Positions 16,260 to 23,673 of a stretch of DNA of 43,123 nt are shown here, piece after piece. A program made the translations under genes and the position numbers. How positions within the stretch are numbered: position 1 is the stretch's first letter; each line of letters opens with the position of its first letter. Location: NCBI RefSeq assembly GCF_000359125.1, contig NZ_CAAF010000072.1:1-43123 (forward strand), read 5' to 3'. Under the pieces are notes generated by a model. The model was given only the letters and a program-made list of their open reading frames with translations. It did no database searches and was not told the origin of the DNA. This DNA comes from Mesorhizobium sp. STM 4661 (lineage in GTDB: Bacteria; Pseudomonadota; Alphaproteobacteria; Rhizobiales; Rhizobiaceae).

Positions 16260-17080
16260 GCGGCGAAGCTGCCGATCTCCCCCCTCGTGGGGGAGATCGG
16301 CAACTTCGTCAGCCCTGTCTCGACAGCGGCCATCCACAACCGGTCGATGTCGGCCAGATACATCTCGTCGATCTCGTCGAGATGCTTCCAGTACATACCG
16401 TCCTCGTAGAAATAGCCCAGATCCTGTTCGATCTCTTCGGCCTTCTCGGCCTTGTCGAGCTCGATGCCGGCAAGGATCTCCGCTTTCATCTCGGCAATCC
16501 TCGAATGGGAAAGGCCGCTCAATTCATCGACTGTCAGTCTCGGGAAGATCAGCCGGCTGCGCGGCAGGTTGGACAGGTTGATGCACAGGCAGTCGCGCCT
16601 GAGCGCCTGGACGAGCAGCCGCGCCGACTTGGCCTCGAGATTGCGCAGCGTCGGGTCGTCACGCAGCGGATCGGCGCGGCCAATGCCGTAGAAATGCGTG
16701 TTGCCGGGCTGGTCGTAGATCATGTCGCAGCCGAGGAACGCCAGCACGTCGGGCTTCTGGCTGTGGATCGTCCAGTAGGCCGCCGTCATCGCCATCGTGC
16801 CGCCGGCATAGACGAAGCCGCCGAAGGCGTTCTGCGCCGGCACATAATGCGCGGCGCTGAAGATCTGCGCCTGCCGCAGGACGTCGCCCCGGGGCAGCCG
16901 GTCCGGCGGAAAATCGCCGGCATGGACCAGGAAATCCCAGTCGGGCCGCACGCGCCAGGCGTTGTTGATGGCGACGATCTTGCTGAAGGCCTGCCTTGGC
17001 CAGGCCGCGCAGCGCACCACATCGGGCGCGCTGCCAAGCAAAAGGATCACGCGAGGCGATCCGGAATCGTTGACTGCCAT
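15998..17080 (-). CDS. Conserved-looking protein with repeat-derived C-terminal end
   Basis: The first 257 or so residues look like a genuine protein. It begins with a Rossmann-like strand and loop (RVILLLGSAPDVVRC), then KIVAINNAWRVRPDWDFLVH, FLGCDMIYDQPGNTHFYG and an acidic C-terminal part. This layout recalls DUF115 or sialyltransferase-like glycosyltransferase folds, but the match is weak. From 16310 downwards the frame runs into the palindrome at 16262-16310 (read as KLPISPTRGEIGSF) and then antisense through the GST gene until 15998. The native stop seems to have been removed by the repeat. Functional length is therefore about 257 residues plus a junk tail of about 104. The ATG at 17080 gives MAVNDSGSP. 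Confidence 0.65.
   Translation of the reverse strand: MAVNDSGSPRVILLLGSAPDVVRCAAWPRQAFSKIVAINNAWRVRPDWDFLVHAGDFPPDRLPRGDVLRQAQIFSAAHYVPAQNAFGGFVYAGGTMAMTAAYWTIHSQKPDVLAFLGCDMIYDQPGNTHFYGIGRADPLRDDPTLRNLEAKSARLLVQALRRDCLCINLSNLPRSRLIFPRLTVDELSGLSHSRIAEMKAEILAGIELDKAEKAEEIEQDLGYFYEDGMYWKHLDEIDEMYLADIDRLWMAAVETGLTKLPISPTRGEIGSFAAHSAASLSCVLVSKSLASWRSCSCIAGSPKARLTMRPRCTAGRASMASAQRWTCLYSWTDRNSPESLYMRPLARPPYQGHTAMSAMV
16262..16310. repeat. Palindrome core between GST and the neighbouring gene
   Basis: GAAGCTGCCGATCTCCCCCC, then TCGT, then GGGGGAGATCGGCAACTTC form a nearly perfect 20-bp stem. It is the stem part of the common intergenic element without the GTCCGGCAGG arm. It begins 2 bp after the GST stop and is read through by the opposite gene. 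Confidence 0.8.
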
Positions 17081-17231
17081 GATATCTCCTCACAAGCGCG
17101 CAAAGTCTCGTGCGGACGCGAGCCAAGCCCCTGCCCGGCAGATTTGTCAACCTGCCGGCAAGCCTGACGGGTCGGATGTGCTTGCTTTGCGTATGCCTTG
17201 GCAATCAGCGGAAACGCCCATCGCTTCGTCA

Positions 17232-17401
17232 TCCTGGGGCGGAGCAAGGAGCGAAGCGACGCGGCGCAGACCCCAGGATCCATGCCGTGACTTTGGAGCG
17301 CTGCTGCGGTGCTGAATTCTGCTCCGCCGCACTCTTCGGTCAAGGTCACGGCATGGATCCCAGGGTCTCCGCGACGGAGCTTCGCTCCTGCTCCGCCCAG
17401 G
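17232..17401. repeat. About 170-bp imperfect inverted-repeat element
   Basis: The left arm (17232-17292) holds CCTGGGGCGGAGC, CCCAGGATCC and ATGCCGTGAC. The right arm (17342-17401) holds the complements GTCACGGCAT, GGATCCCAGGG and GCTCCGCCCAG. About 49 bp separate them. Several short GAGCGAAGC-like inversions lie inside each arm. This looks like a non-coding MITE-like or structural RNA element of rhizobial type. No reading frame is supported. Confidence 0.75.
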
Positions 17402-17624
17402 GCTAAGAGATGCCTCGATTCCTCAGAGTTGATGACGAAGTTGGGGAGGCTTCGGCCAATCGCGAATGTCTGTGGTGCCGGCAGGGGGTTGAGAGGCGGC
17501 GCCGAGATCGACAATTGGTGTCGGTACCGGAAGTGCAAAAAACTTGCCGTTTGCGGGCCGACTGAATCTCAACACCCCTAGCCCATAAGTATCAGAGAGA
17601 TATATATTGATTGGCTAAAGTAAC

Positions 17625-17645
17625 GGAACGTCCAATGCACGTTCC
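17625..17645. repeat. Short perfect inverted repeat in a gene-free stretch
   Basis: GGAACGT and ACGTTCC flank a 7-nt spacer. It lies in the 431-bp gap between the large inverted-repeat element and the end of minE, where I see no gene. An AT-rich stretch (GATATATATTGATTGG) lies just to the left. It could be an operator or a weak hairpin. A second GC hairpin is at 17787-17806 (GGCGGGG / CCCCGCC), close to the end of minE. Confidence 0.4.
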
Positions 17646-17832
17646 AAGAACCGAACAAGTCCACGCCCAACTGCCAGGATCAGGTCTAGACCATCAGGTC
17701 TATTGGTTAATGGGCTTCAAGACATTTCGATAGTTTGGGGCAAATGGGGCGCCGCTGCGGCCCGGCCCATGGATCGAACTGGTCGAGGCGGGGCCGGCGC
17801 CCCGCCAAAAATCAGGCGTGCAAAAGCGCGGC

Positions 17833-18105
17833 TCAGGCCGACATGGCCAGCGGGGCGGCGCTCTTGTTGGGGATCTGGATGTCGATCTCCAGCGTCGACA
17901 TCGTCTGGCCGCGATCCATCGAGACCTGCAAATAATCCTGGTCGATCTGCACGTGCTTGGCGATGACCGCCATGATCTCCTCGCGCAGGATGGAAACCAG
18001 ATCGGGCTGGCTGCGGCTGCGGCGCTCATAGGCGAGCAGCACCTGCAGCCGCTCGCGCGCCACCGGCGCGCTGCCGCGCCGCTTGAAGAGTTCGAGCAGG
18101 TTCAT
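17833..18105 (-). CDS. minE: Cell division topological specificity factor MinE
   Basis: MinE stimulates MinD ATPase and drives the Min oscillation so that division occurs at mid-cell. The 90-residue protein has the membrane-targeting and MinD-binding start MNLLELFKRRGSAPVARERL, the strand QVLLAYERR, the helix LVSILREEIMAVIAKHV and the final strand STLEIDIQIPN. Its length matches the family. The ATG overlaps the minD stop by 4 bp (ATGA), so translation is coupled. It is the last gene of minCDE. Confidence 0.97.
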   Translation of the reverse strand: MNLLELFKRRGSAPVARERLQVLLAYERRSRSQPDLVSILREEIMAVIAKHVQIDQDYLQVSMDRGQTMSTLEIDIQIPNKSAAPLAMSA

Positions 18106-18917
18106 GCCGCCCTCCTTCCCAACAGCCGGTCGAGGAAGCCCTTGCGCTCGAACGGCACGACGACCGGCAAGTCCTCGCCTTCGAGCCTTTTGGCCGCGTC
18201 GATATAGGCGCGGGCGGCGGAATTCAGCGGTTCGCTGAGCGTCACCGGCGAACCGAGGTTGGAGGCCCTGAGCACGTCCTGGCTCTCGGGGATGATGCCC
18301 AAGAGAGGCGTCGACAGGATCTCCAGCACATCGTCGATGTTGAGCATTTCGCCGCGCGCCGCGCGCGCCGCGTCGTAGCGGGTGACCAGCACGTGCTTGA
18401 TAATCTGCTCGCCCTGCTCGGCCTTCAAGGTGCGGGCGTCGAGCAGGCCGATGATGCGGTCGGAATCGCGCACCGAGCTGACTTCCGGGTTGGTGACGAT
18501 GACCGCCTCGTCGGCAAAGCGCATGGCCAGCTGCGCGCCGCGCTCGATGCCGGCCGGGCTGTCGCAGAAGACATAGTCGAACACCGAGCGCAGCCGCTCG
18601 ATCACCTCGCCGACGCCCTCCTCGGTCAGCGCATCCTTGTCGCGCGTCTGCGAGGCCGGCAGCAGGAACAGCGTCTCGACCCGCTTGTCGCGGATCAGCG
18701 CCTGCGAGAGTTTTGCCGAGCCCTGGATGACGTTGACCAGGTCGAACACCACGCGCCGCTCGGCGCCCATGATCAGGTCGAGATTCCTCAAGCCGACGTC
18801 GAAGTCGACAAGGGCCACCTTCTTGCCGGTCTTGGCGACCGCAGCACCCAGTGCCGCCGTCGAGGTCGTCTTGCCGACGCCCCCCTTGCCCGACGTGACC
18901 ACCACTACCTTGCCCAT
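18102..18917 (-). CDS. minD: Septum site-determining ATPase MinD
   Basis: MinD is a ParA-type ATPase that binds the membrane in its ATP form, recruits MinC and is released by MinE. The 271-residue protein has the deviant Walker A KGGVGKTTSTAALG at about 10-23, Walker A-prime VALVDFDVGLRNLD and Walker B FDYVFCDSPAGIE. It ends in an amphipathic membrane-targeting helix (FERKGFLDRLLGRRAA). The ATG at 18917 has a GGAGG site. It lies 28 bp downstream of minC and overlaps minE. An open frame extends upstream but is not coding. Confidence 0.97.
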   Translation of the reverse strand: MGKVVVVTSGKGGVGKTTSTAALGAAVAKTGKKVALVDFDVGLRNLDLIMGAERRVVFDLVNVIQGSAKLSQALIRDKRVETLFLLPASQTRDKDALTEEGVGEVIERLRSVFDYVFCDSPAGIERGAQLAMRFADEAVIVTNPEVSSVRDSDRIIGLLDARTLKAEQGEQIIKHVLVTRYDAARAARGEMLNIDDVLEILSTPLLGIIPESQDVLRASNLGSPVTLSEPLNSAARAYIDAAKRLEGEDLPVVVPFERKGFLDRLLGRRAA

Positions 18918-18945
18918 GAAAAATGCCTCCTTTGTTGTTGTCTTG

Positions 18946-19683
18946 TCAGCCGAGCGTCGCGATGCGCAGCGTGTCGTTGTCGAGAAATGCCTGGACCGCC
19001 TTGCCGCGCACGGACGGTTCCATCTCCTCGGCGGTGCAGTACCAGCCGTCCACCGACAGCAATTCGGCTTCGTTCTTGCGGCAGAAGATGCGCGCCGCTG
19101 AATTGCCAAGCACGCCGGCCGAAGCGCGCCCGCGCAGCGTGCCGTAGACATGGATGGAACCGGAGGCGACGATCTCGGAGCCGGAGGCGACGGAGCCCAG
19201 CACGATGACATCGCCATGCGCGTGGAACACCGACTGGCCCGAGCGGATCGGCGTCTTGACCATCAGTGTGTCGCCGCCGAGCCTCGTCTCCTTGCCTTCG
19301 TCCGCCTTCGCCTCATCCGGCTTGCCCGCCGCAGCCTTGGCGCCGGCCAGCAGTCCGTCCGATGTCGCCTCCTTGGCGCCGATCAGCGCCGGCGGCAGGT
19401 GGTGTCCAAGCGCCGGACCGCCGTCGAACTCGATGGCGTAGATGCGGATGCCGCGATGGCCGAGCTCGACGACCAGCGTCTCGATCTGGCTCACTTCGGG
19501 CTTCAGCGTGTTGAGATCGAGCACCACCGGGCGGCCGGTGAAATAGCCCGGCGAGTTGCCGATCCAGCGGTCGAGGCTCTCCAGCCACTCCGAAAGCGGC
19601 GCCTCCGGCGTCAGCGTGAAGGCGACGAAGGAGCGGGCGCGAAAGCGGATGGATTTGGCCTCGAGGGGGGCGGCAAAGGTCAC
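18946..19683 (-). CDS. minC: Septum formation inhibitor MinC
   Basis: MinC blocks FtsZ assembly away from mid-cell and is carried by MinD. The 245-residue protein has an N-terminal domain (about 8-100: IRFRARSFVAFTLTPEAPLS, VLDLNTLKPEV). A charged linker rich in Ala, Lys and Glu follows. The C-terminal beta-helix (about 135-235) has RSGQSVFHAHGDVIVLGSVA and GSIHVYGTLRGRASAG, the MinD-binding face. It starts with GTG at 19683, with AAGGA ten bases before. It is first in the operon, and a CtrA-type box lies about 47 bp upstream. Confidence 0.95.
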   Translation of the reverse strand: MTFAAPLEAKSIRFRARSFVAFTLTPEAPLSEWLESLDRWIGNSPGYFTGRPVVLDLNTLKPEVSQIETLVVELGHRGIRIYAIEFDGGPALGHHLPPALIGAKEATSDGLLAGAKAAAGKPDEAKADEGKETRLGGDTLMVKTPIRSGQSVFHAHGDVIVLGSVASGSEIVASGSIHVYGTLRGRASAGVLGNSAARIFCRKNEAELLSVDGWYCTAEEMEPSVRGKAVQAFLDNDTLRIATLG

Positions 19684-19729
19684 TGGCGGCGAATCCTTAC
19701 TGAGTGGTTAAACGCTAGGCCAGGCATGG

Positions 19730-19745
19730 TTAACGAAAGGTTAAC
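19730..19745. promoter_or_regulatory. CtrA-type binding site upstream of minC
   Basis: TTAACGAAAGGTTAAC matches the CtrA full-site consensus TTAA-N7-TTAAC exactly, and its complement matches too. It lies 47 bp upstream of the minC start. A further TTAA is at 19708-19711. CtrA control of minCD has been reported in Sinorhizobium meliloti; binding here is inferred. The remaining sequence up to 20216 (about 470 bp) shows no gene or motif I can support. Confidence 0.65.
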
Positions 19746-20216
19746 GGAGGGTGTTTTGTGGCCTCGCGAAATGGCGCGTTGCGACAAGAGCAAGCAGGCG
19801 CTCAGCACAAGAAGCGGTCGTTGCCGCGCAGATAGTCTGACGTCGACTTTCGGCCGTTGAACGAACCCATCTCAGACGTAAACTCGCTCCCTGCCCTCAA
19901 CCAAAAGCCGACGATTTGTACCCAGCGTGATGCGGACCGCTTTGCGCTATCAGCAGCATTCGGCGCGGGTAGTCCGAATGGCTGGTTTCACGCTAGGCGT
20001 CATTGAACCATTTGGCCGATGGCCAGCAGCGCATCCCTTGCGGTTCGCCGCCTGGACGCCAGATGCCGCACCGCACCGCGGCTCCGTTCTGAGGTACGGT
20101 AGGGAGGCTGAGGGCTGGCCGCTACTTGATGTCCACCACCGTTTCTATTGCTGGCCGTCGTTGAAGCTGCGAAGATTGAAGCAGTCACCTGTTAGCTATA
20201 CGCAGGAAGGCATCTT

Positions 20217-21959
20217 ATGCCAATTGTTCGGGCGGAGCGGCGGCTCGCCGCGATCATGGCCGCCGATATCGTTGCCTATTCACGCCTGATCGAAACGCAT
20301 GAGGCGCGTACGCTCAGCGCGATCAAGGCGCTTCGCTCGCAGGTCATAGACCCGCTGATCGCAGACCATAGGGGCCGTATTGTTAAACTGATGGGCGATG
20401 GCGCAATCGTGGAGTTTGGCTCCGTTGTCGAGGCCGTGGCCTGTGCTGTCGCCATGCAGGAAGGGACGGCCGCGCATCAGCGGGAGGTCCCGCCCGAGAG
20501 CCGCATCGCGTTCCGCATCGGCATCAACGTCGGTGACGTTGTCGTAGAGGACGGTGACCTGCTCGGCGATGGCGTGAACATCGCGGCACGGCTTGAGGCA
20601 CTGGCGGAACCTGGGAGCATTTGCATCTCCGACGCTGCGCAGAAGCAGTTGGCCGGCAAGACTGATCTTGCTTTCGAGGATGCCGGCGAGCGCACGCTGA
20701 AGAACATCGCGCAGCCGGTTCGCGTCTGGCGATGGTCCGAGGCCCCGACGAACCCCGCAGCCTCGGGTGCGCTACTGCCCATGCCGGACAGACCGTCGAT
20801 TGCAGTGCTTCCCTTCGACAATCTGAGCGGCCAGCCCGAGGAGACCTACTTCAGCGACGGCGTCACCGAAGACATCATCACCGGCCTTTCCCGCTTCCGT
20901 TCGCTCTTTGTCGTGGCGCGCAACTCGTCATTCGCCTTTCGCGGCAAGCCGACCAGCCTCGCCGAGATCGGACGACAGCTCGGGGTGGCGTACCTCCTTG
21001 AGGGGAGCATACGCAGGGCTGGCGAGCGCGTTCGTGTCACGGCCCAACTGCTGGAGGCTGATACCGGTATGCACATCTGGGCCGACCGTTACGATCGCGG
21101 TCTCGAAGACATATTCGCAGTGCAGGAGGAGGTTGCTCGGACAATCGTCTCCACTCTGGTCGGACGTATTCAAGATGCGAGCCTTCAGAAGTCGCTTCGG
21201 AGACCGCCTGCAAGCCTCGCAGCCTATGACTGTCTTCTACGCGGCTTGGCCCACTTCAGGGGCTTCGGCGAGGATGACAATCGGAAGGCATACGAAATGT
21301 TCGAGCGGGCCGTGGCGCTCGATCCGCAATATGCCTTGGCGCACGCCAATCTGGTTAACGCCTCTCTCGCACTGCATGGATCAGCCGCCACCCCGCCCGA
21401 AGTTCTTGATGCGGCATTCGCGACAGCTTCGCACGCGCTTGAATTGGACCCGCAGGAGAGTAGTTGTCATCGCGTGCTGGCGCTCATATGGCTATATCGT
21501 CGAGACTACGATGCCGCCGAATACCATTACCGCCGGGCCCTCGAACTCAACCCGAACGACGCCGACAGACTAATGGGATTGGGCTACCTGCTGGCCCTGC
21601 GTGGGAAACTCGAGGAAGCGCTGGGCTGGATGCAGGAGGCAATGCGCCTCAACCCATTCCAACCAATCTGGTATGGCGTTCGACTTGGGATCGCGCTGTA
21701 CTCCCTCAAGCGCTACGCAGAGGCCGCGCAGGCACTCAAGCGAATACCAACCCCGGGCTATTGGTCGCGAGCGCGGCTCGCGGCCTGTTACGGCCAATTG
21801 GGACGCACTGCGGAGGCCGAAGCCCAGAAAGCAGCGATCCTGCTGCAGAAGCCAGACTTCACAATCGCTGAGTTCTTTCGCCGCGACGTTCTGCTTGAAC
21901 GTGCAGAAGACCGGGAGCTTCTCCGCGAAGGGCTCATCAAAGCCGGATTGCCGGCGTGA
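20217..21959 (+). CDS. Class III adenylate/guanylate cyclase with TPR domain
   Basis: The 580-residue protein has an N-terminal class III cyclase domain (about 8-175). It carries both metal-binding Asp (D17 in AADIVAYSRL; D61 in KLMGDGAIVEF), FRIGINVGDVV, and GDGVNIAARLEALAEPGSIC. A middle part (about 195-330) resembles the TolB-like/FlgO-like domain of such proteins (SIAVLPFDNLSGQPEETYFS, YLLEGSIRRAGERVRVTAQL). The C-terminal third holds TPR repeats (AYEMFERAVALDPQYALAHA and later ones). Many rhizobial genomes hold dozens of these. No membrane segment is seen, so it is probably cytoplasmic. The ATG at 20217 follows AGGAAGG. Input signal and target are unknown. Confidence 0.93.
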   Translation: MPIVRAERRLAAIMAADIVAYSRLIETHEARTLSAIKALRSQVIDPLIADHRGRIVKLMGDGAIVEFGSVVEAVACAVAMQEGTAAHQREVPPESRIAFRIGINVGDVVVEDGDLLGDGVNIAARLEALAEPGSICISDAAQKQLAGKTDLAFEDAGERTLKNIAQPVRVWRWSEAPTNPAASGALLPMPDRPSIAVLPFDNLSGQPEETYFSDGVTEDIITGLSRFRSLFVVARNSSFAFRGKPTSLAEIGRQLGVAYLLEGSIRRAGERVRVTAQLLEADTGMHIWADRYDRGLEDIFAVQEEVARTIVSTLVGRIQDASLQKSLRRPPASLAAYDCLLRGLAHFRGFGEDDNRKAYEMFERAVALDPQYALAHANLVNASLALHGSAATPPEVLDAAFATASHALELDPQESSCHRVLALIWLYRRDYDAAEYHYRRALELNPNDADRLMGLGYLLALRGKLEEALGWMQEAMRLNPFQPIWYGVRLGIALYSLKRYAEAAQALKRIPTPGYWSRARLAACYGQLGRTAEAEAQKAAILLQKPDFTIAEFFRRDVLLERAEDRELLREGLIKAGLPA

Positions 21960-22538
21960 CTTGGTTCACGTTCCCGCAGCAGGTCTTGTCGAACTCTCTG
22001 GCGTCGTTCTGCCGACCGGCTTGAAGTACTCCCGCGAGCCTCGTTTCGCCGTCGGCAGCCAACCGATGCCGAATGCCTGCTTCACGAGGGTTTCGAGACG
22101 TTTCCGCGATTTGGCGGCAATACCGGATCGGGCCAGACCGGGACATCACACCACTCGAGCCGAATATCTGTTTGCGCGATTTGCTCCCCAAAAGTTGCCG
22201 TTCCGCATTCCACCCCATACCGGTCGCACTTACTTAGCAAGCCGACTGGCAGCTTTCAGGAAATCGGAAGTGGTGAGCGAACGGCCTGAATGCGGCGCGA
22301 AGCAGTCATGCGCGCTTTACCTGTGAGGGGTCTGCTGAGGGTTGATAAGCAGATTTTGCGGACCGCGAAATGGCGCGCCCTGCGAGAGGTGCGGGGGTTC
22401 GAAAGTCCGTGCCCCCGCAAGTGCCGCCACAACTCCGTGCCACAACGCTCCCGGCCTGTCCGCATTGGACCGGCATGTCGACGGGGCTGCCATCTGGTCA
22501 TGCCGTTTGCCCTGGGATATCCGGCTGCAATCCGTCAC
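21960..22538. other. Gene-free stretch
   Basis: No coding sequence is supported between the cyclase stop and the transporter start. A hairpin at about 22389-22418 (GCGGGGG, loop starting TTCGAAAGTCC, then CCCCCGC) looks like a tRNA T-arm, but no acceptor or anticodon arm can be folded around it. Confidence 0.5.
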
Positions 22539-23465
22539 ATGAGTTACGCCGTGAAAACTTCGAGCCTGACAGGCGCCGTTTCCCCGACGATCCCGGTGCT
22601 CATATGCGCGCTCGCGATCTTCCTGTTGTCCGCGATGGATGTGGCGATGAAGGTCCTGGTTATCGCCGTAGGCGTCTACAACACTGTGCTGTGGCGCAGC
22701 ATGCTGGCGACTTTGGTCGCGGGCGCGGGTTGGTCGGCGGGGCCGCGCTCGCTGCCGACCATTCCGGTGCTGGGGCTGCATGCGCTGCGCGCCGTGATCG
22801 TCGGCATCGTCATACTGTGTTTCTTCTGGGGTCTTGCGAGGCTGCCGCTGGCGGAGGCGATCGGGCTCAGCTTCATCGCGCCCTTGTTCGCCCTCTTCCT
22901 CGCCGCGCTGTTGCTGGGCGAACGCATCCGGCGGCAGGCGATCTGGGCGTCGATGGCCGGCATCGCCGGCGTTGCGATAATAATGGCCGGTCAGTTTGGA
23001 CGGGCAAGCTATTCGCAAGACGCCGTGCTTGGCACGGCAGCCGTGCTCGTATCGACGGTGTTCTACGCCTACAATCTGGTGCTCGCCCGGCAACAGGCGC
23101 TGTTGGCCAAGCCAATCGAGATCATGTTCTTCCAGAACCTCGCCATTGCAATCATCCTCGGCCTCGCCGCGCCATGGCTCGCCGTGGCGCTGCCGACCAA
23201 TCTCTGGCTTCCCCTGGCCGGGGTGACGGCGCTGTCGCTTATCGGCCAATTCCTGATGAGTTGGTCCTACGCCCGCGCCGAAGCGCAATATCTGATCCCG
23301 ACGGAATATTCGGCCTTCATCTGGGCGGTAGCGCTGGGCTGGCTCATCTTCGACGAGGCGGTTACCTGGACCACGCTGACAGGGGCATGCCTGATCATCG
23401 CCGGCTGCCTGATCGCCATGCGTGCAAACCCGAAACTGGCCGAGCCAATCGAGGCGACAATCTGA
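22539..23465 (+). CDS. EamA/DMT-family transporter
   Basis: The 308-residue protein belongs to the drug/metabolite transporter superfamily, inner-membrane exporters of amino acids, nucleobases and other metabolites. It shows ten hydrophobic segments as two EamA repeats. The first runs from VLICALAIFLLSAMDVAMKV to LSFIAPLFALFLAALLLGER, the second from GTAAVLVSTVFYAYNLVLAR to LTGACLIIAGCLIA. The end-of-repeat LLGER and LIFDEAV motifs are typical. The ATG at 22539 (MSYAVKTSSL) gives normal length; the upstream in-frame ATG at 22500 is possible. It converges with the reductase-like gene across a strong hairpin. The substrate cannot be told. Confidence 0.9.
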   Translation: MSYAVKTSSLTGAVSPTIPVLICALAIFLLSAMDVAMKVLVIAVGVYNTVLWRSMLATLVAGAGWSAGPRSLPTIPVLGLHALRAVIVGIVILCFFWGLARLPLAEAIGLSFIAPLFALFLAALLLGERIRRQAIWASMAGIAGVAIIMAGQFGRASYSQDAVLGTAAVLVSTVFYAYNLVLARQQALLAKPIEIMFFQNLAIAIILGLAAPWLAVALPTNLWLPLAGVTALSLIGQFLMSWSYARAEAQYLIPTEYSAFIWAVALGWLIFDEAVTWTTLTGACLIIAGCLIAMRANPKLAEPIEATI

Positions 23466-23553
23466 GGAACGTCTCGCTGCGCCGGGCTGAGGCAGGTCCC
23501 GCAAAGGCGCCCTGCGGCTTGCGCGTAGGGTAATCGCATATGGAAGCACGAAG

Positions 23554-23592
23554 CCCCCTCTCCGTCTCGGCGAAGCCGAGACGGAGAGGGGG
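23554..23592. terminator. Perfect 18-bp hairpin between convergent genes
   Basis: CCCCCTCTCCGTCTCGGC and GCCGAGACGGAGAGGGGG are exact complements separated only by GAA. The hairpin lies between the ends of the EamA gene and the reductase-like gene. It has no clear U run, so it may be a bidirectional transcription barrier or a repeat element of its own. A T run and GGGGAGGG follow near 23629-23640. Confidence 0.65.
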
Positions 23593-23673
23593 AAATCGTA
23601 AAACGCGACGGCCTCCCCACAAGGGACCTTTTTTGGGGAGGGTCAGGGGTGGATACATCATAGAGCGAAAGCC

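Noticed and set aside
21937..22218. 93-codon minus-strand frame after the cyclase
   Set aside because: No ribosome-binding site, overlaps the cyclase end, and no recognisable motif.
22389..22418. tRNA-like T-arm hairpin with TTCGAAAGTCC
   Set aside because: No acceptor, D or anticodon arm could be folded on either side, and no CCA end at the right distance.
22317..23549. Long minus-strand frame opposite the EamA transporter
   Set aside because: Composition is Arg/Gln/His-rich without any motif, and the opposite strand has ten clear membrane helices.
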